5,924 nucleotides of DNA from JBBSHE01 sp038253325 (GCA_038253325.1 JBBSHE010000082.1:1-5924), one strand, 5' to 3'; counted from the stretch's first letter, positions 1-5,714 are shown. Numbers and translations: made by a program. The notes: generated from the letters alone by a model not told the origin.

Positions 1-60
1 GGCCCGCGCGTTTCAGGCCCGCGCGTTTCGGGCCCGCGCGTTTCAGGCCCGCGCGTTTCA
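1..60. repeat. Tandem array of four 15-bp GC-rich repeats (truncated by window edge)
   Basis: Four head-to-tail copies of GGCCCGCGCGTTTCA are seen. The only variation is the last base of copy 2, which is G instead of A. A partial fifth copy (GGCCC) begins at 61 and merges into the VOC remnant. Because the window starts exactly at a unit boundary, four is a minimum count. The unit is a multiple of three, and one forward frame stays open through the whole array, reading P-A-R-F-R/G repeatedly and then entering the VOC-like residues at 61. There are no spacers, so it is not a CRISPR array. It may be a variable-number tandem repeat or the scar of an event that removed the front of the VOC gene. 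Confidence 0.9.
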
Positions 61-207
61 GGCCCTGGGTCGATCTGGAGGGCCCGGCCCCGGTGCTCAG
101 CTTTCAGCGCGTCGATGGCTAGCTGGCGTCGTGGCTACCGCGTGTACGCCGATCCGGCCGGTCACCCGTTCTGCCTGTGCCGCAGCAACGAGCCGGCGGA
201 CCAATGA
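61..207 (+). pseudogene. Decayed 3' remnant of a VOC/glyoxalase-like protein
   Basis: Two pieces typical of small actinobacterial VOC (glyoxalase/bleomycin-resistance fold) proteins are visible in different frames. The first reads VDLEGPAPVLSFQRVDG and stops at TAG 120-122. The second reads GYRVYADPAGHPFCLCR and ends at TGA 205-207; it matches the usual C-terminus of the family. In intact members these two motifs are normally separated by roughly 35-45 residues, including a conserved dimer/metal-site strand. Here they almost abut, with a +1 frame offset. The N-terminal half is replaced by the tandem repeats. I read this as a gene broken by an internal deletion plus upstream loss. A 30-codon ORF from ATG 115 covers the tail but is too short to fold as a VOC domain. 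The motif assignment is good; the deletion history is inferred. Confidence 0.7.
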
Positions 208-320
208 CTGTGGCATCGGATGACGCGACCACCCGTCCGTCCTGACGGCAGGTAGCCCAGCCGAGTGTTGGCAACCACGACAGGTCTGACGTCGGGAGGG
301 CCTGAGCCGTGCGCCCTGGA

Positions 321-767
321 TCAGCCGTACATGAGCGATCCCGGCGTCGTGAGCAGCTCACCCGTCTCCAGCCAGGTTTTCAGGCCAGAGAGAATCATCG
401 GCCAGCCGCCGTACAGCTCGCTGTTGGCACCCTCGCGCAGTTGGTCATGAGTGACGGTCAACCGGCACGAGTCGCCGATCGGCTCGATCTCCCAGGTGAC
501 CCGTGAGGTCCCCTCGCTCTTCACGTCGTCGCTCCAGAGCGCAACCATGCTTTGAACCAACCGGCGCGGCGGGTCGACCTCGAGGTTTTCGCCCGCACCG
601 AGCAGACCGTCGGCTCCAGGGTGACTCATCTCGAAGCGCGAGCCCGGCGTCCAGTCGGTGGTGATCTGGGAACCGAAGTTGTACTTGCTCCTGACCTCTG
701 GGTCGGTGATCGCTTCCCAGAGACGCTCGGGGGTGGTGCGGATGTAGATCTCGAATACCTTCTCCAT
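321..767 (-). other. Possible internal translation product: stand-alone SRPBCC domain
   Basis: Met103 of the fusion lies exactly at the first residue of the SRPBCC domain (MEKVFEIYI). It is preceded by GGAG at 777-774 with a 6-nt spacer before ATG 767-765, which is a proper Shine-Dalgarno arrangement. The full-length start at 1073 has none. A 148-residue separate SRPBCC protein could therefore be made from the same message. This is inferred from start-site layout only. Confidence 0.4.
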
Positions 768-1073
768 CGGACTCTCCAATCTGTGCTTGATAGCGCTGAG
801 CGCGGCGGACCAGGGCTCGGCGTACTTGCTCACCCAGCGGTCGTGGACGAGCTGGATCGGGACGGGGTTCAGGTAGTGGAGCTTCTCGCGTCCTCGCCGC
901 CTGGTGACCACCAGGCCCGCGTCCTCGAGCTGCTTCAGGTGCTTCATCACACCGAAGCGGGTCATCGAGAAGCGGCGCTCGAGCGCGCTCAACGTCTGCC
1001 CATCTTCGCGGAAGAGCTCGTCGAGCAGGCTTCGCCGGGTCGGATCGGCGAGGGCCTTGAACACCTCGTCCAT
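321..1073 (-). CDS. ArsR-family HTH regulator fused to SRPBCC (AHSA1-like) domain
   Basis: A 250-residue protein. Residues 1-95 are a winged helix-turn-helix of the ArsR/SmtB type: the opening MDEVFKALADPTRRSLLDEL is the family signature, the recognition helix lies around MTRFGVMKHLKQLEDAGLV (37-55), and the wing around RRRGREKLHYL. No cysteine or histidine metal-site motif of the ArsR/SmtB kind is seen in the HTH helices, so metal sensing is unlikely. Residues 103-250 form an SRPBCC/AHSA1 fold (VFEIYIRTTPERLWEAITDPE, TPGSRFEM, VTWEIEP, GGWPMILSGLKTWLETGE), a hydrophobic-cavity domain that may bind a small ligand. In many actinobacteria these two units are separate adjacent genes; here they are one frame. 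The likely role is an autorepressor whose ligand is unknown. The start at 1073 is chosen because the HTH family begins there and because a -10 box lies 6 nt upstream, with no Shine-Dalgarno, suggesting a leaderless message. It is divergent from the PQQ dehydrogenase. Confidence 0.92.
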   Translation of the reverse strand: MDEVFKALADPTRRSLLDELFREDGQTLSALERRFSMTRFGVMKHLKQLEDAGLVVTRRRGREKLHYLNPVPIQLVHDRWVSKYAEPWSAALSAIKHRLESPMEKVFEIYIRTTPERLWEAITDPEVRSKYNFGSQITTDWTPGSRFEMSHPGADGLLGAGENLEVDPPRRLVQSMVALWSDDVKSEGTSRVTWEIEPIGDSCRLTVTHDQLREGANSELYGGWPMILSGLKTWLETGELLTTPGSLMYG

Positions 1074-1079
1074 GGAAGG

Positions 1080-1109
1080 ACAATAGGTGACCGTTTAGTC
1101 ACCCGTCAA
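1080..1109 (-). promoter_or_regulatory. Promoter of the ArsR-SRPBCC gene, leaderless type
   Basis: Read on the minus strand, a -35 box TTGACG (1109-1104) is followed after 18 bp by a -10 box TATTGT (1085-1080). Six bases later comes ATG at 1073. With the usual 6-7 nt from -10 to +1, transcription would begin at or next to the A of the start codon. This agrees with the absence of a Shine-Dalgarno. The boxes match the primary sigma-factor consensus at 5/6 and 4/6 positions. Confidence 0.5.
1086..1103. promoter_or_regulatory. Candidate operator: perfect inverted repeat in the promoter spacer
   Basis: GGTGAC (1086-1091), a 6-bp centre, then GTCACC (1098-1103): perfect 6+6 dyad symmetry. It fills the space between the -35 and -10 boxes of the ArsR-SRPBCC gene, where a bound dimer would block RNA polymerase. 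Arm length and spacing are compatible with a homodimeric winged-helix protein. Autoregulation by the encoded HTH protein is the simplest reading; it is inferred from position. Control of the divergent dehydrogenase gene, whose start is about 130 bp away, is possible but not shown. Confidence 0.5.
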
Positions 1110-1234
1110 CGAGACCGGCGTGTTTTCGCCGAACGGCGGCACTTGTTTCGTACTCCCGGCAGGCGTTGTGGCCGAGCAGCCCGCAGACCCGACACTGCTG
1201 GTGACAATCGTTTGACCGTGTGTAACCGTTGGGG

Positions 1235-2488
1235 ATGCCCTCTCGGCCCTCTCGACTCCTTCCGCTGGCCAGCTGCCTGGTCGTTTCAGCCCTCGCCGGC
1301 GACATGATCGGTCCCGCCTCCGCCCGCTCGCCGTCGCCGGCACCCACGTCGACGAGGCGTGAGGTCGGCGGGGACGCGGCTGCAGAAAGGGGACTCGTCC
1401 GGCGAGCATCCCGTCCCGACGCCTCAACCGACGTCGCGGCGCCGAGTCTCCGGGCCAGGACCGTCGTGTCGGGGCTCGACCACCCGTGGGACCTGACGTT
1501 CCTTCCGAGCAAGACGATGCTCTACACCCAGCGTGACCGCGAGACCATCACCTGGCGGGCGCCGAGGGGCGCCTCGCACGTCGTCGCGCATCAGCCGCCC
1601 GGGATCTGGCACGGGAACGAGACCGGAATGGAGGCCATCTTGGTCGCTCGCGACTTCAAGAAGACAAGGCACTTCTTCACCTGCAACGGCGCTGGGACGG
1701 ACGCGAACCACGAGGTGCGCGTGGTGATGTGGCGGCTGTCCAGAAACGCGCGCCACGCGTACCGGGTGCGCAACATCGTCACGGGACTCCCCTCTACGTC
1801 CGGCCGCCACGGCGGATGCCGGCTGAGGTACGGGGCCGCTGCGCTCTACGTCAGCACTGGTGACGCCGCGACCGGAACCAACCCGCAGAACCTCCGATCC
1901 GGCGGGGGCAAGGTGCTCCGGGTGCACGCGAACCATGGAAGGGCGTGGGGAACGAACCCGTTCGCTCACTCGAAGTACTCGATCACCCGCAAGATCTTCA
2001 CCTACGGGCACCGCAACGTGCAGGGACTCGCGCGTCGCGCGAACGGGCAGATGTGGTCGGTCGAGCAGGGCACCTATCGCGACGACGAGGTCAACCTGCT
2101 CCGAGGAGGGGGAAATTACGGGTACAACCCGGTGCCGGGGTACAACGAGTCGGTGCCCATGACCGACCACAGCCTTCCCGGTCGACAGATCAGCGCCAGG
2201 TGGAGCTCGGGCGACCCGACGATCGCGACGTGCGGCGGCATCTGGCTCCGCGGCAGCCGCTGGGGACCCTGGCAAAACTCGCTCGCCGTCGCCACTTTGA
2301 AGGACTCGAGCTTGCGAATCCTCAGGTTCACGCCGAAAGGCGTGTTCGTGCGGATGTGGATCCCTCCCGAGCTGAACCAGACGTACGGTCGGCTACGCAG
2401 CGTCGAGATGGGCCCGACGAACGCATTGTTCATCACCACCGACAACGGCAACGGTCAGGACAGGATCCTCCGGGTATCCCCGCGCTGA
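1235..2488 (+). CDS. Secreted PQQ-dependent sugar dehydrogenase (soluble GDH/Asd-type beta-propeller)
   Basis: A 417-residue protein of the glucose/sorbosone dehydrogenase family: six-bladed beta-propellers that oxidise aldose sugars using PQQ outside the cytoplasm. Residues 1-30 look like a Sec signal peptide (basic RPSR start, hydrophobic core, ASA cleavage before R31). Residues 31-72 are a Ser/Pro/Ala/Arg-rich linker. The propeller starts at GLDHPWDLTFLP (80-91). The catalytic-base motif is RHGGCRLRYG (191-200), with His192 matching the conserved active-site His. YVSTGDA (205-211), GKVLRV (225-230), YGHRNVQGLA (257-266) and DDEVNLLRGGGNYGYNPVPG (283-302) are family motifs around the PQQ and calcium sites. 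The C-terminus is DRILRVSPR. ATG 1235 was chosen because it opens the signal peptide; TTG 1229 is possible, and an in-frame stop at 1223-1225 excludes anything earlier. No clear Shine-Dalgarno or promoter is seen. No PQQ synthesis genes are in the window, so cofactor supply and the exact sugar are unknown. Confidence 0.9.
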   Translation: MPSRPSRLLPLASCLVVSALAGDMIGPASARSPSPAPTSTRREVGGDAAAERGLVRRASRPDASTDVAAPSLRARTVVSGLDHPWDLTFLPSKTMLYTQRDRETITWRAPRGASHVVAHQPPGIWHGNETGMEAILVARDFKKTRHFFTCNGAGTDANHEVRVVMWRLSRNARHAYRVRNIVTGLPSTSGRHGGCRLRYGAAALYVSTGDAATGTNPQNLRSGGGKVLRVHANHGRAWGTNPFAHSKYSITRKIFTYGHRNVQGLARRANGQMWSVEQGTYRDDEVNLLRGGGNYGYNPVPGYNESVPMTDHSLPGRQISARWSSGDPTIATCGGIWLRGSRWGPWQNSLAVATLKDSSLRILRFTPKGVFVRMWIPPELNQTYGRLRSVEMGPTNALFITTDNGNGQDRILRVSPR

Positions 2489-2515
2489 AAACCCTGCCGC
2501 ACCTGGTGTCGCGGA

Positions 2516-2529
2516 CCCGCGCTCGCGGG
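2516..2529. terminator. Possible hairpin terminator between convergent genes
   Basis: CCCGC (2516-2520), loop GCTC, GCGGG (2525-2529), flanked by a further weak pairing (GG at 2513-2514 with TC at 2531-2532). It lies in the 72-bp gap between the dehydrogenase stop (2488) and the ribosomal protection gene stop (2561), so it could serve both strands. There is no T-tract on either side, as is common for high-GC actinobacterial hairpins. The short stem makes this tentative. Confidence 0.3.
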
Positions 2530-2560
2530 ATCAACGCGCTACACGAGTTGGCGTCGGCCC

Positions 2561-4507
2561 TCACGTCGATGGTCGGGCAGCGCTGCCTGCGCGGCCGCCC
2601 ACCCGGGCGGGTGGCCGACCCTGGACGGGCTCGTAACCAGCCGGCTGAGAGAAGAAGAACCCCTCGCCCTGGGTGAGACCGGGGAGCCTCTGCTCGAAGG
2701 CTTGCACCTGGTCGGCGGGTATGGCGCCGGTGATCCGGCAGCGCGTGATCCGCATCTCGGGCGGCCCGGGAGTGGCGCCAGCGGCGTGCAGCCCCTGCAG
2801 TACCTGGCTGACCGACCCGGCTGGGATCTCGACCTCGAACTGGCTGACCGGCGCGCACACCGTCGTACCCGCGGCTTGAAGTGCCTTCCGGAGCACGACG
2901 GAGGTCAACCAGCGGAAGTAGCCGGCCGGCGGGGTCGGGGCGCAGTAGCGCGACTGGGTGAGCGTCACCACGCAGTCGGTGACCCGCCAGCCGAACAGAC
3001 CCACGCTGAGCTCGGTCGGCAGGGTCTCCTCCACGGCCGTGTGGAACGAGGGCAGCAGCCACCCGCGTTCGACGGCGAGCCGGTAATCGACCCCGGAACC
3101 GACCGGGCCGGGTTCGACCCGCAGCCCCAGTGTTGCGTTCTGGGTAGGTACCCGCTCGAGCGCCTCGCCTACCCCCGACACTCGCTCGACGTAGACCGTC
3201 ATGGTGGGCAGGAACTCAACGTCGACGCTGAACTCTGTGGCCAGCCGCGTGGCGAGGACCTCCTTCTGAACTTCGCCATAGAGGCTGACAGTCAACTCCT
3301 GGTCGATTCCGTCCAGGCGAGCATCGATGAGCGGATCCTGCTCCGACAGCTGGTGCAGCGCCTCGAAGGCCGCGGACCCGTCTGCCGGATCCTGCGCGCG
3401 GACGACGGCTTCGAGACCGGGCGGCGGGAACTGTCGGCCACTCTTGGTGTGGTCCCACGTTCCGAGCTGATCGCCGATCTCGATGTCAGAGAGGCCCCCG
3501 ATCTTGGCAATGTCGCCGCCGTGAGCTGGTGCAGCGACCGTGACGGTACCGGTGGTGAACGTGCTGACGCTGGTGACCCTGCCCTCGCGCCTGTCGAGAG
3601 TGCCGGTACGCGAACGGTGATGGTAAATCACGTGGTCGCGTGGAGCGAGCGTGCCGGCATGGAGCCGCGCGAAGGCCATCTTGTGACCGGCTGGCCCGCG
3701 TTCGATCTTGAAAACGCTTGCATGCAAGGGTTCGTCGGCCGACGCGGTCGCCGCGGGCAGGTACCGGCTGACCCCGTTGATGACGTCCGCGACCCCGATG
3801 CCGGTCAGCGCCGAGCCGAAGTAGACAGGATGCATATTGCCACTTGCGGCGATGCGCGAGAGAGTAGCCAACGCCTCGGCCTCGGTGAGCGGACGCGCTC
3901 CATCGACGTACCGGCGCAGCACTTGGTCGTCGTACTCGGCTAGTCGCTCGACGAGGTCGGCGAGGAAGTCGGCGTTGTTGGGTGGCCTCACAGTGGCCGA
4001 TCGGCTCCCGAGTTCGATCGGTCGAGTGAGCGCGACCGCGTCGCCAGCGAGCGCCTCGCGGATGGCGGCCATCGTCTCGTCGTACGTCGCACCGACCCTG
4101 TCGATCTTGTTCGCGAAGATGAGGAAGGGGATCTGCAGCCGCTCGAGGATGCGGATGAGGACGCGGGTCTGCGGCTGGACGCCCTCGACGGCCGAGACCA
4201 CCAGCACCGCCCCGTCGAGCACGACGAGGGCTCTCTCGACTTCTGCCACGAAGTCAGAGTGGCCGGGAGTGTCGATCAGGTTGACCTTCAGGCTTGCACC
4301 GTCGACGCGGCGAATCGTGAACGTGACGACGGCCGAGCGGATGGTGATGCCGCGCCGGCGTTCGATTGCGTCGTCGTCGGTGATGGTGTCGCCGTGGTCG
4401 ACACGCCCGATCTGGGTGATGACCCCCGTCTCGAAGAGGAGACGTTCGGTCAGGGTCGTCTTACCGGCGTCGACATGGGCGACGATCCCGAGGTTGAGGG
4501 TGAGCAT
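2561..4507 (-). CDS. Tetracycline-resistance ribosomal protection protein (TetM/Otr(A)-type translational GTPase)
   Basis: A 648-residue EF-G paralogue of the family that binds tetracycline-blocked ribosomes and releases the drug using GTP. Tet(M) is about 639 and Otr(A) about 663 residues, so the length fits. The G domain has all motifs: G1 AHVDAGKTT (10-18), G2 RGITI (52-56), G3 DTPGH (79-83), G4 NKID (133-136), G5 GSAL (231-234). Domain II spans about 259-350, III 365-435 (SLYGEVQKEVLATRL), IV 436-555 and V 556-635. The opening LNLGIVAHVDAGKTTLTERL and the switch I form TDDDAIERRRGITI are typical of this family rather than housekeeping EF-G or the EF-G2-like paralogues. ATG 4507 is chosen because family homology begins there; the frame stays open to ATG 4633, but those 42 residues are not family-like. 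GAAGG lies 12 nt upstream, a poor Shine-Dalgarno. The gene looks intact and its base composition matches its neighbours, suggesting a long-resident gene. Resistance spectrum is not readable from sequence. Confidence 0.9.
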   Translation of the reverse strand: MLTLNLGIVAHVDAGKTTLTERLLFETGVITQIGRVDHGDTITDDDAIERRRGITIRSAVVTFTIRRVDGASLKVNLIDTPGHSDFVAEVERALVVLDGAVLVVSAVEGVQPQTRVLIRILERLQIPFLIFANKIDRVGATYDETMAAIREALAGDAVALTRPIELGSRSATVRPPNNADFLADLVERLAEYDDQVLRRYVDGARPLTEAEALATLSRIAASGNMHPVYFGSALTGIGVADVINGVSRYLPAATASADEPLHASVFKIERGPAGHKMAFARLHAGTLAPRDHVIYHHRSRTGTLDRREGRVTSVSTFTTGTVTVAAPAHGGDIAKIGGLSDIEIGDQLGTWDHTKSGRQFPPPGLEAVVRAQDPADGSAAFEALHQLSEQDPLIDARLDGIDQELTVSLYGEVQKEVLATRLATEFSVDVEFLPTMTVYVERVSGVGEALERVPTQNATLGLRVEPGPVGSGVDYRLAVERGWLLPSFHTAVEETLPTELSVGLFGWRVTDCVVTLTQSRYCAPTPPAGYFRWLTSVVLRKALQAAGTTVCAPVSQFEVEIPAGSVSQVLQGLHAAGATPGPPEMRITRCRITGAIPADQVQAFEQRLPGLTQGEGFFFSQPAGYEPVQGRPPARVGGRAGSAARPST

Positions 4508-4571
4508 GGAGATGTATTGCCTTCGGGTTGCTCGGATAGGGCAGGTCGATCTGTCCGAGCAGTTGCCGCAT
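4461..4571 (-). CDS. Candidate 36-residue leader ORF overlapping the ribosomal protection gene
   Basis: ATG 4571-4569 is preceded by AAGGAG (4585-4580) with an 8-nt spacer, the best Shine-Dalgarno in this window. The ORF runs 36 codons to TAA (4463-4461). It starts MRQLLGQIDLPYPSNPK and ends in an arginine-rich tail (RDRRPCRRR). It is out of frame with the GTPase and overlaps its first 47 bases. No homology is recognised. Upstream peptides of this kind can control ribosome-targeting resistance genes by stalling or by translational coupling. The alternative is that the Shine-Dalgarno is fortuitous, or that it feeds reinitiation at ATG 4507. Confidence 0.4.
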   Translation of the reverse strand: MRQLLGQIDLPYPSNPKAIHLHAHPQPRDRRPCRRR

Positions 4572-4575
4572 CTCC
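4508..4575 (-). promoter_or_regulatory. Candidate folded 5' leader with two nested inverted repeats
   Basis: On the transcript of the ribosomal protection gene, the outer arms are GGAGATG (4575-4569), which contains the start codon of the short leader ORF, and CATCTCC (4514-4508), which directly abuts the GTPase ATG. The inner arms are TGCTCGGA (4561-4554) and TCCGAGCA (4536-4529), an 8-bp perfect stem that can be extended by CAG/CTG (4553-4551 with 4544-4542) after a bulge. The arms are properly nested. No U-tract follows, so this is more like a translational control element than an intrinsic terminator. A possible -10 box TAGCGT (minus strand, 4616-4611) lies upstream, but without a convincing -35. 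Confidence 0.45.
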
Positions 4576-4579
4576 CGTA

Positions 4580-4585
4580 CTCCTT
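4580..4585 (-). promoter_or_regulatory. Strong Shine-Dalgarno serving the leader ORF
   Basis: AAGGAG on the minus strand, 8 nt before ATG 4571. The spacing to the GTPase start at 4507 is 72 nt, too far to serve it directly. This mismatch is what points to a translated leader ORF. Confidence 0.5.
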
Positions 4586-4663
4586 CTTGGTCCGTCGTGT
4601 CTTGGATCTGACGCTACGGCGCCCGCCGCGCACAGGCGAGAGGTTTTCGCCCGACGCCTGCGG

Positions 4664-5569
4664 TCACGCTAAGTCGGCGAGGACCTCACGAATTCCGCGG
4701 CGGGCCGTCGCCACCATCGATGGGTTGGAGTTCAGGTAGTACGGAAGGGCGATCACACCCCCGGACACGACGAGCCCACGGGCACGGCGCCAGGTCGCCT
4801 CGTCGGCCCCGACAATCGCGCGGAACTCGGGGCGGGTGTCGTGGTCGAGCAGATGCCAAGCCGGAGTGACGTCGTAGGCTGGATCGCCGGTCGCCATGGC
4901 GCCGAAGTCGAGCACTCCGACCAGGCGACTGTCTCGGACGAGCAGATTGCCGGGTATCAGGTCGGCGTGCAGCCAGACGGGCGGTCCGTCCCATTCCGAC
5001 GCCGCGAGTGCGTCACCCCAGACCTGCGAAACACGCTCGACGTCGACCAGGCACGCACATTGCGCAAGAGCGGCGCGGAACGTCGAGTCGCGCCCGACGA
5101 GCGGTAGCCCGCGGATGAAACCTTCCGCGCCGGGCGGCGGCGCGTCCGTCATGTCGACGCCTTGCAGCTCGGTAACGAACTGGCCGAGAGTGAGGGCCGC
5201 TTCACGGATCGAGCCGATCGGCCTGGTCAAGGCGTCCTCGCCCTCGAGCCAACGCGCAACCACCCAAGGAAATGGGTAGCCCTCGCCCGGCTCGCCCAGC
5301 GACACGACCTCGGGCACGGCAAGCGACAAGTGGTCGGCGACAAGCGGCAGCCAACGCACCTCCTTGAGCAAGCCACCGACCGCACTGGGGTGCAACGGCA
5401 TCCGGATCGCGAGGTCGGCACCGAGACGGAACACCGCATTGTCGGTGCCTCCCGAGAGGACCCGGCGGAGCGGCAACCCGCCGTACTCAGGCATCTGCTC
5501 GACCATCAGCCGTCGAGCCAGCGACGCGTCGATGTCGACTTCGTCCTCGTGGAGGCGGGGCGGCGGCAT
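4664..5569 (-). CDS. Aminoglycoside phosphotransferase (APH) family kinase
   Basis: A 301-residue protein with the APH/choline-kinase fold. The nucleotide loop is SGGTDNAVFRLG (39-50). The position usually holding the ATP-contacting lysine reads LAIRMP, with Arg56, a substitution often seen in this subfamily. Glu70 (KEVRWL) fits the partner glutamate. The hinge is WVVARWLEGED (102-112). The catalytic loop HADLIPGNLL (201-210) gives Asp203 as catalytic base and Asn208 as metal ligand. DFG (221-223) begins the metal-binding segment DFGAMATGDPAYD. ATG 5569 is chosen because GAGGA (5581-5577) lies 7 nt upstream and family-like sequence starts after it; the frame is open back to 5737, but that extension has no family character and runs through the intergenic region. 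Codon 300 is TTA, rare in high-GC actinobacteria. The gene lies 156 bp upstream of the ribosomal protection gene on the same strand. Many such kinases do not modify antibiotics, so the substrate is unknown. Confidence 0.88.
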   Translation of the reverse strand: MPPPRLHEDEVDIDASLARRLMVEQMPEYGGLPLRRVLSGGTDNAVFRLGADLAIRMPLHPSAVGGLLKEVRWLPLVADHLSLAVPEVVSLGEPGEGYPFPWVVARWLEGEDALTRPIGSIREAALTLGQFVTELQGVDMTDAPPPGAEGFIRGLPLVGRDSTFRAALAQCACLVDVERVSQVWGDALAASEWDGPPVWLHADLIPGNLLVRDSRLVGVLDFGAMATGDPAYDVTPAWHLLDHDTRPEFRAIVGADEATWRRARGLVVSGGVIALPYYLNSNPSMVATARRGIREVLADLA

Positions 5570-5576
5570 GCGCTCA

Positions 5577-5581
5577 TCCTC
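5577..5581 (-). promoter_or_regulatory. Ribosome-binding site deciding the APH start
   Basis: GAGGA on the minus strand with a 7-nt spacer to ATG 5569. It supports this start over the longer open frame reaching 5737. It is directly flanked upstream by CCGCCGTC (5589-5582), one arm of an 8-bp inverted repeat. Confidence 0.6.
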
Positions 5582-5648
5582 GACGGCGGTTGACGCGCGG
5601 CACCACCGATTTTGCTTGGGCATGCCGCTCTCGGAGTGTGCCGCCGTC
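5582..5648. repeat. 8-bp inverted repeat in the APH/GNAT divergent intergenic region
   Basis: GACGGCGG (5582-5589) and CCGCCGTC (5641-5648) are perfect reverse complements 51 bp apart. One arm abuts the APH ribosome-binding site. The other overlaps TTGACG (minus strand, 5650-5645), a possible -35 box for the APH gene with no good -10. It could be a paired protein-binding site or a leader stem. GC-rich sequence makes chance pairing plausible. Confidence 0.3.
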
Positions 5649-5701
5649 AAACCTGGACGTTCAGTGGACCGCATCCCGGCCAATTTGCTTGACGCGCCGC
5701 A

Positions 5702-5707
5702 TAGGTT
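5702..5707 (+). promoter_or_regulatory. Possible -10 box for a leaderless GNAT transcript
   Basis: TAGGTT fits the TANNNT form of actinobacterial -10 boxes and ends 7 nt before ATG 5715, the spacing expected if transcription starts at the initiation codon. No convincing Shine-Dalgarno precedes the ATG. A -35 at the matching distance (around 5679-5684) is not recognisable; TTGACG at 5689-5694 is too close. Confidence 0.3.
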
Positions 5708-5714
5708 TCGGCGT

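Noticed and set aside
1..60. Possible CRISPR array
   Set aside because: Units are 15 bp and directly abutting with no unique spacers.
297..317. Hairpin AGGGC/GCCCT just beyond the ArsR-SRPBCC stop
   Set aside because: A 5-bp stem with an 11-nt loop is expected by chance in GC-rich DNA. The rest of 208-320 shows nothing supportable.
1212..1226. TTGACC and TGTAAC as promoter boxes for the dehydrogenase
   Set aside because: They are only 3 bp apart and no partner box lies at the right distance for either.
1265..1276. LASC, a lipobox-like motif in the dehydrogenase signal peptide
   Set aside because: The cysteine is residue 14, with only a very short hydrophobic stretch before it; the hydrophobic core continues past it to a good ASA cleavage site, so a secreted protein is more likely than a lipoprotein.
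1424..2275. 283-codon minus-strand open frame across the sugar dehydrogenase
   Set aside because: Opposite strand of a gene with clear PQQ-dehydrogenase motifs; low-complexity Arg/Val/Pro-rich translation with no family signal.
2702..3943. 413-codon open frame on the plus strand
   Set aside because: It is antisense to the ribosomal protection gene, has no recognisable domain, and arises from the third-position GC bias of the real gene.
4508..4633. 42-residue N-terminal extension of the ribosomal protection protein
   Set aside because: TetM/Otr(A) proteins begin at the G1 motif; the extension is Arg/Cys-rich and unlike the family, and the strong SD inside it serves another frame.
4633..4660. 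Inverted repeat CAGGCG/CGCCTG just after the APH stop as a terminator
   Set aside because: The stem is only 6 bp with a 16-nt loop and no T-tract; not strong enough to annotate as a terminator.
3837..4739. 300-codon plus-strand open frame spanning the GTPase 5' end and the intergenic region
   Set aside because: Ser/Arg/Thr-rich shadow of the G domain; crosses the leader and the APH 3' end without any domain.
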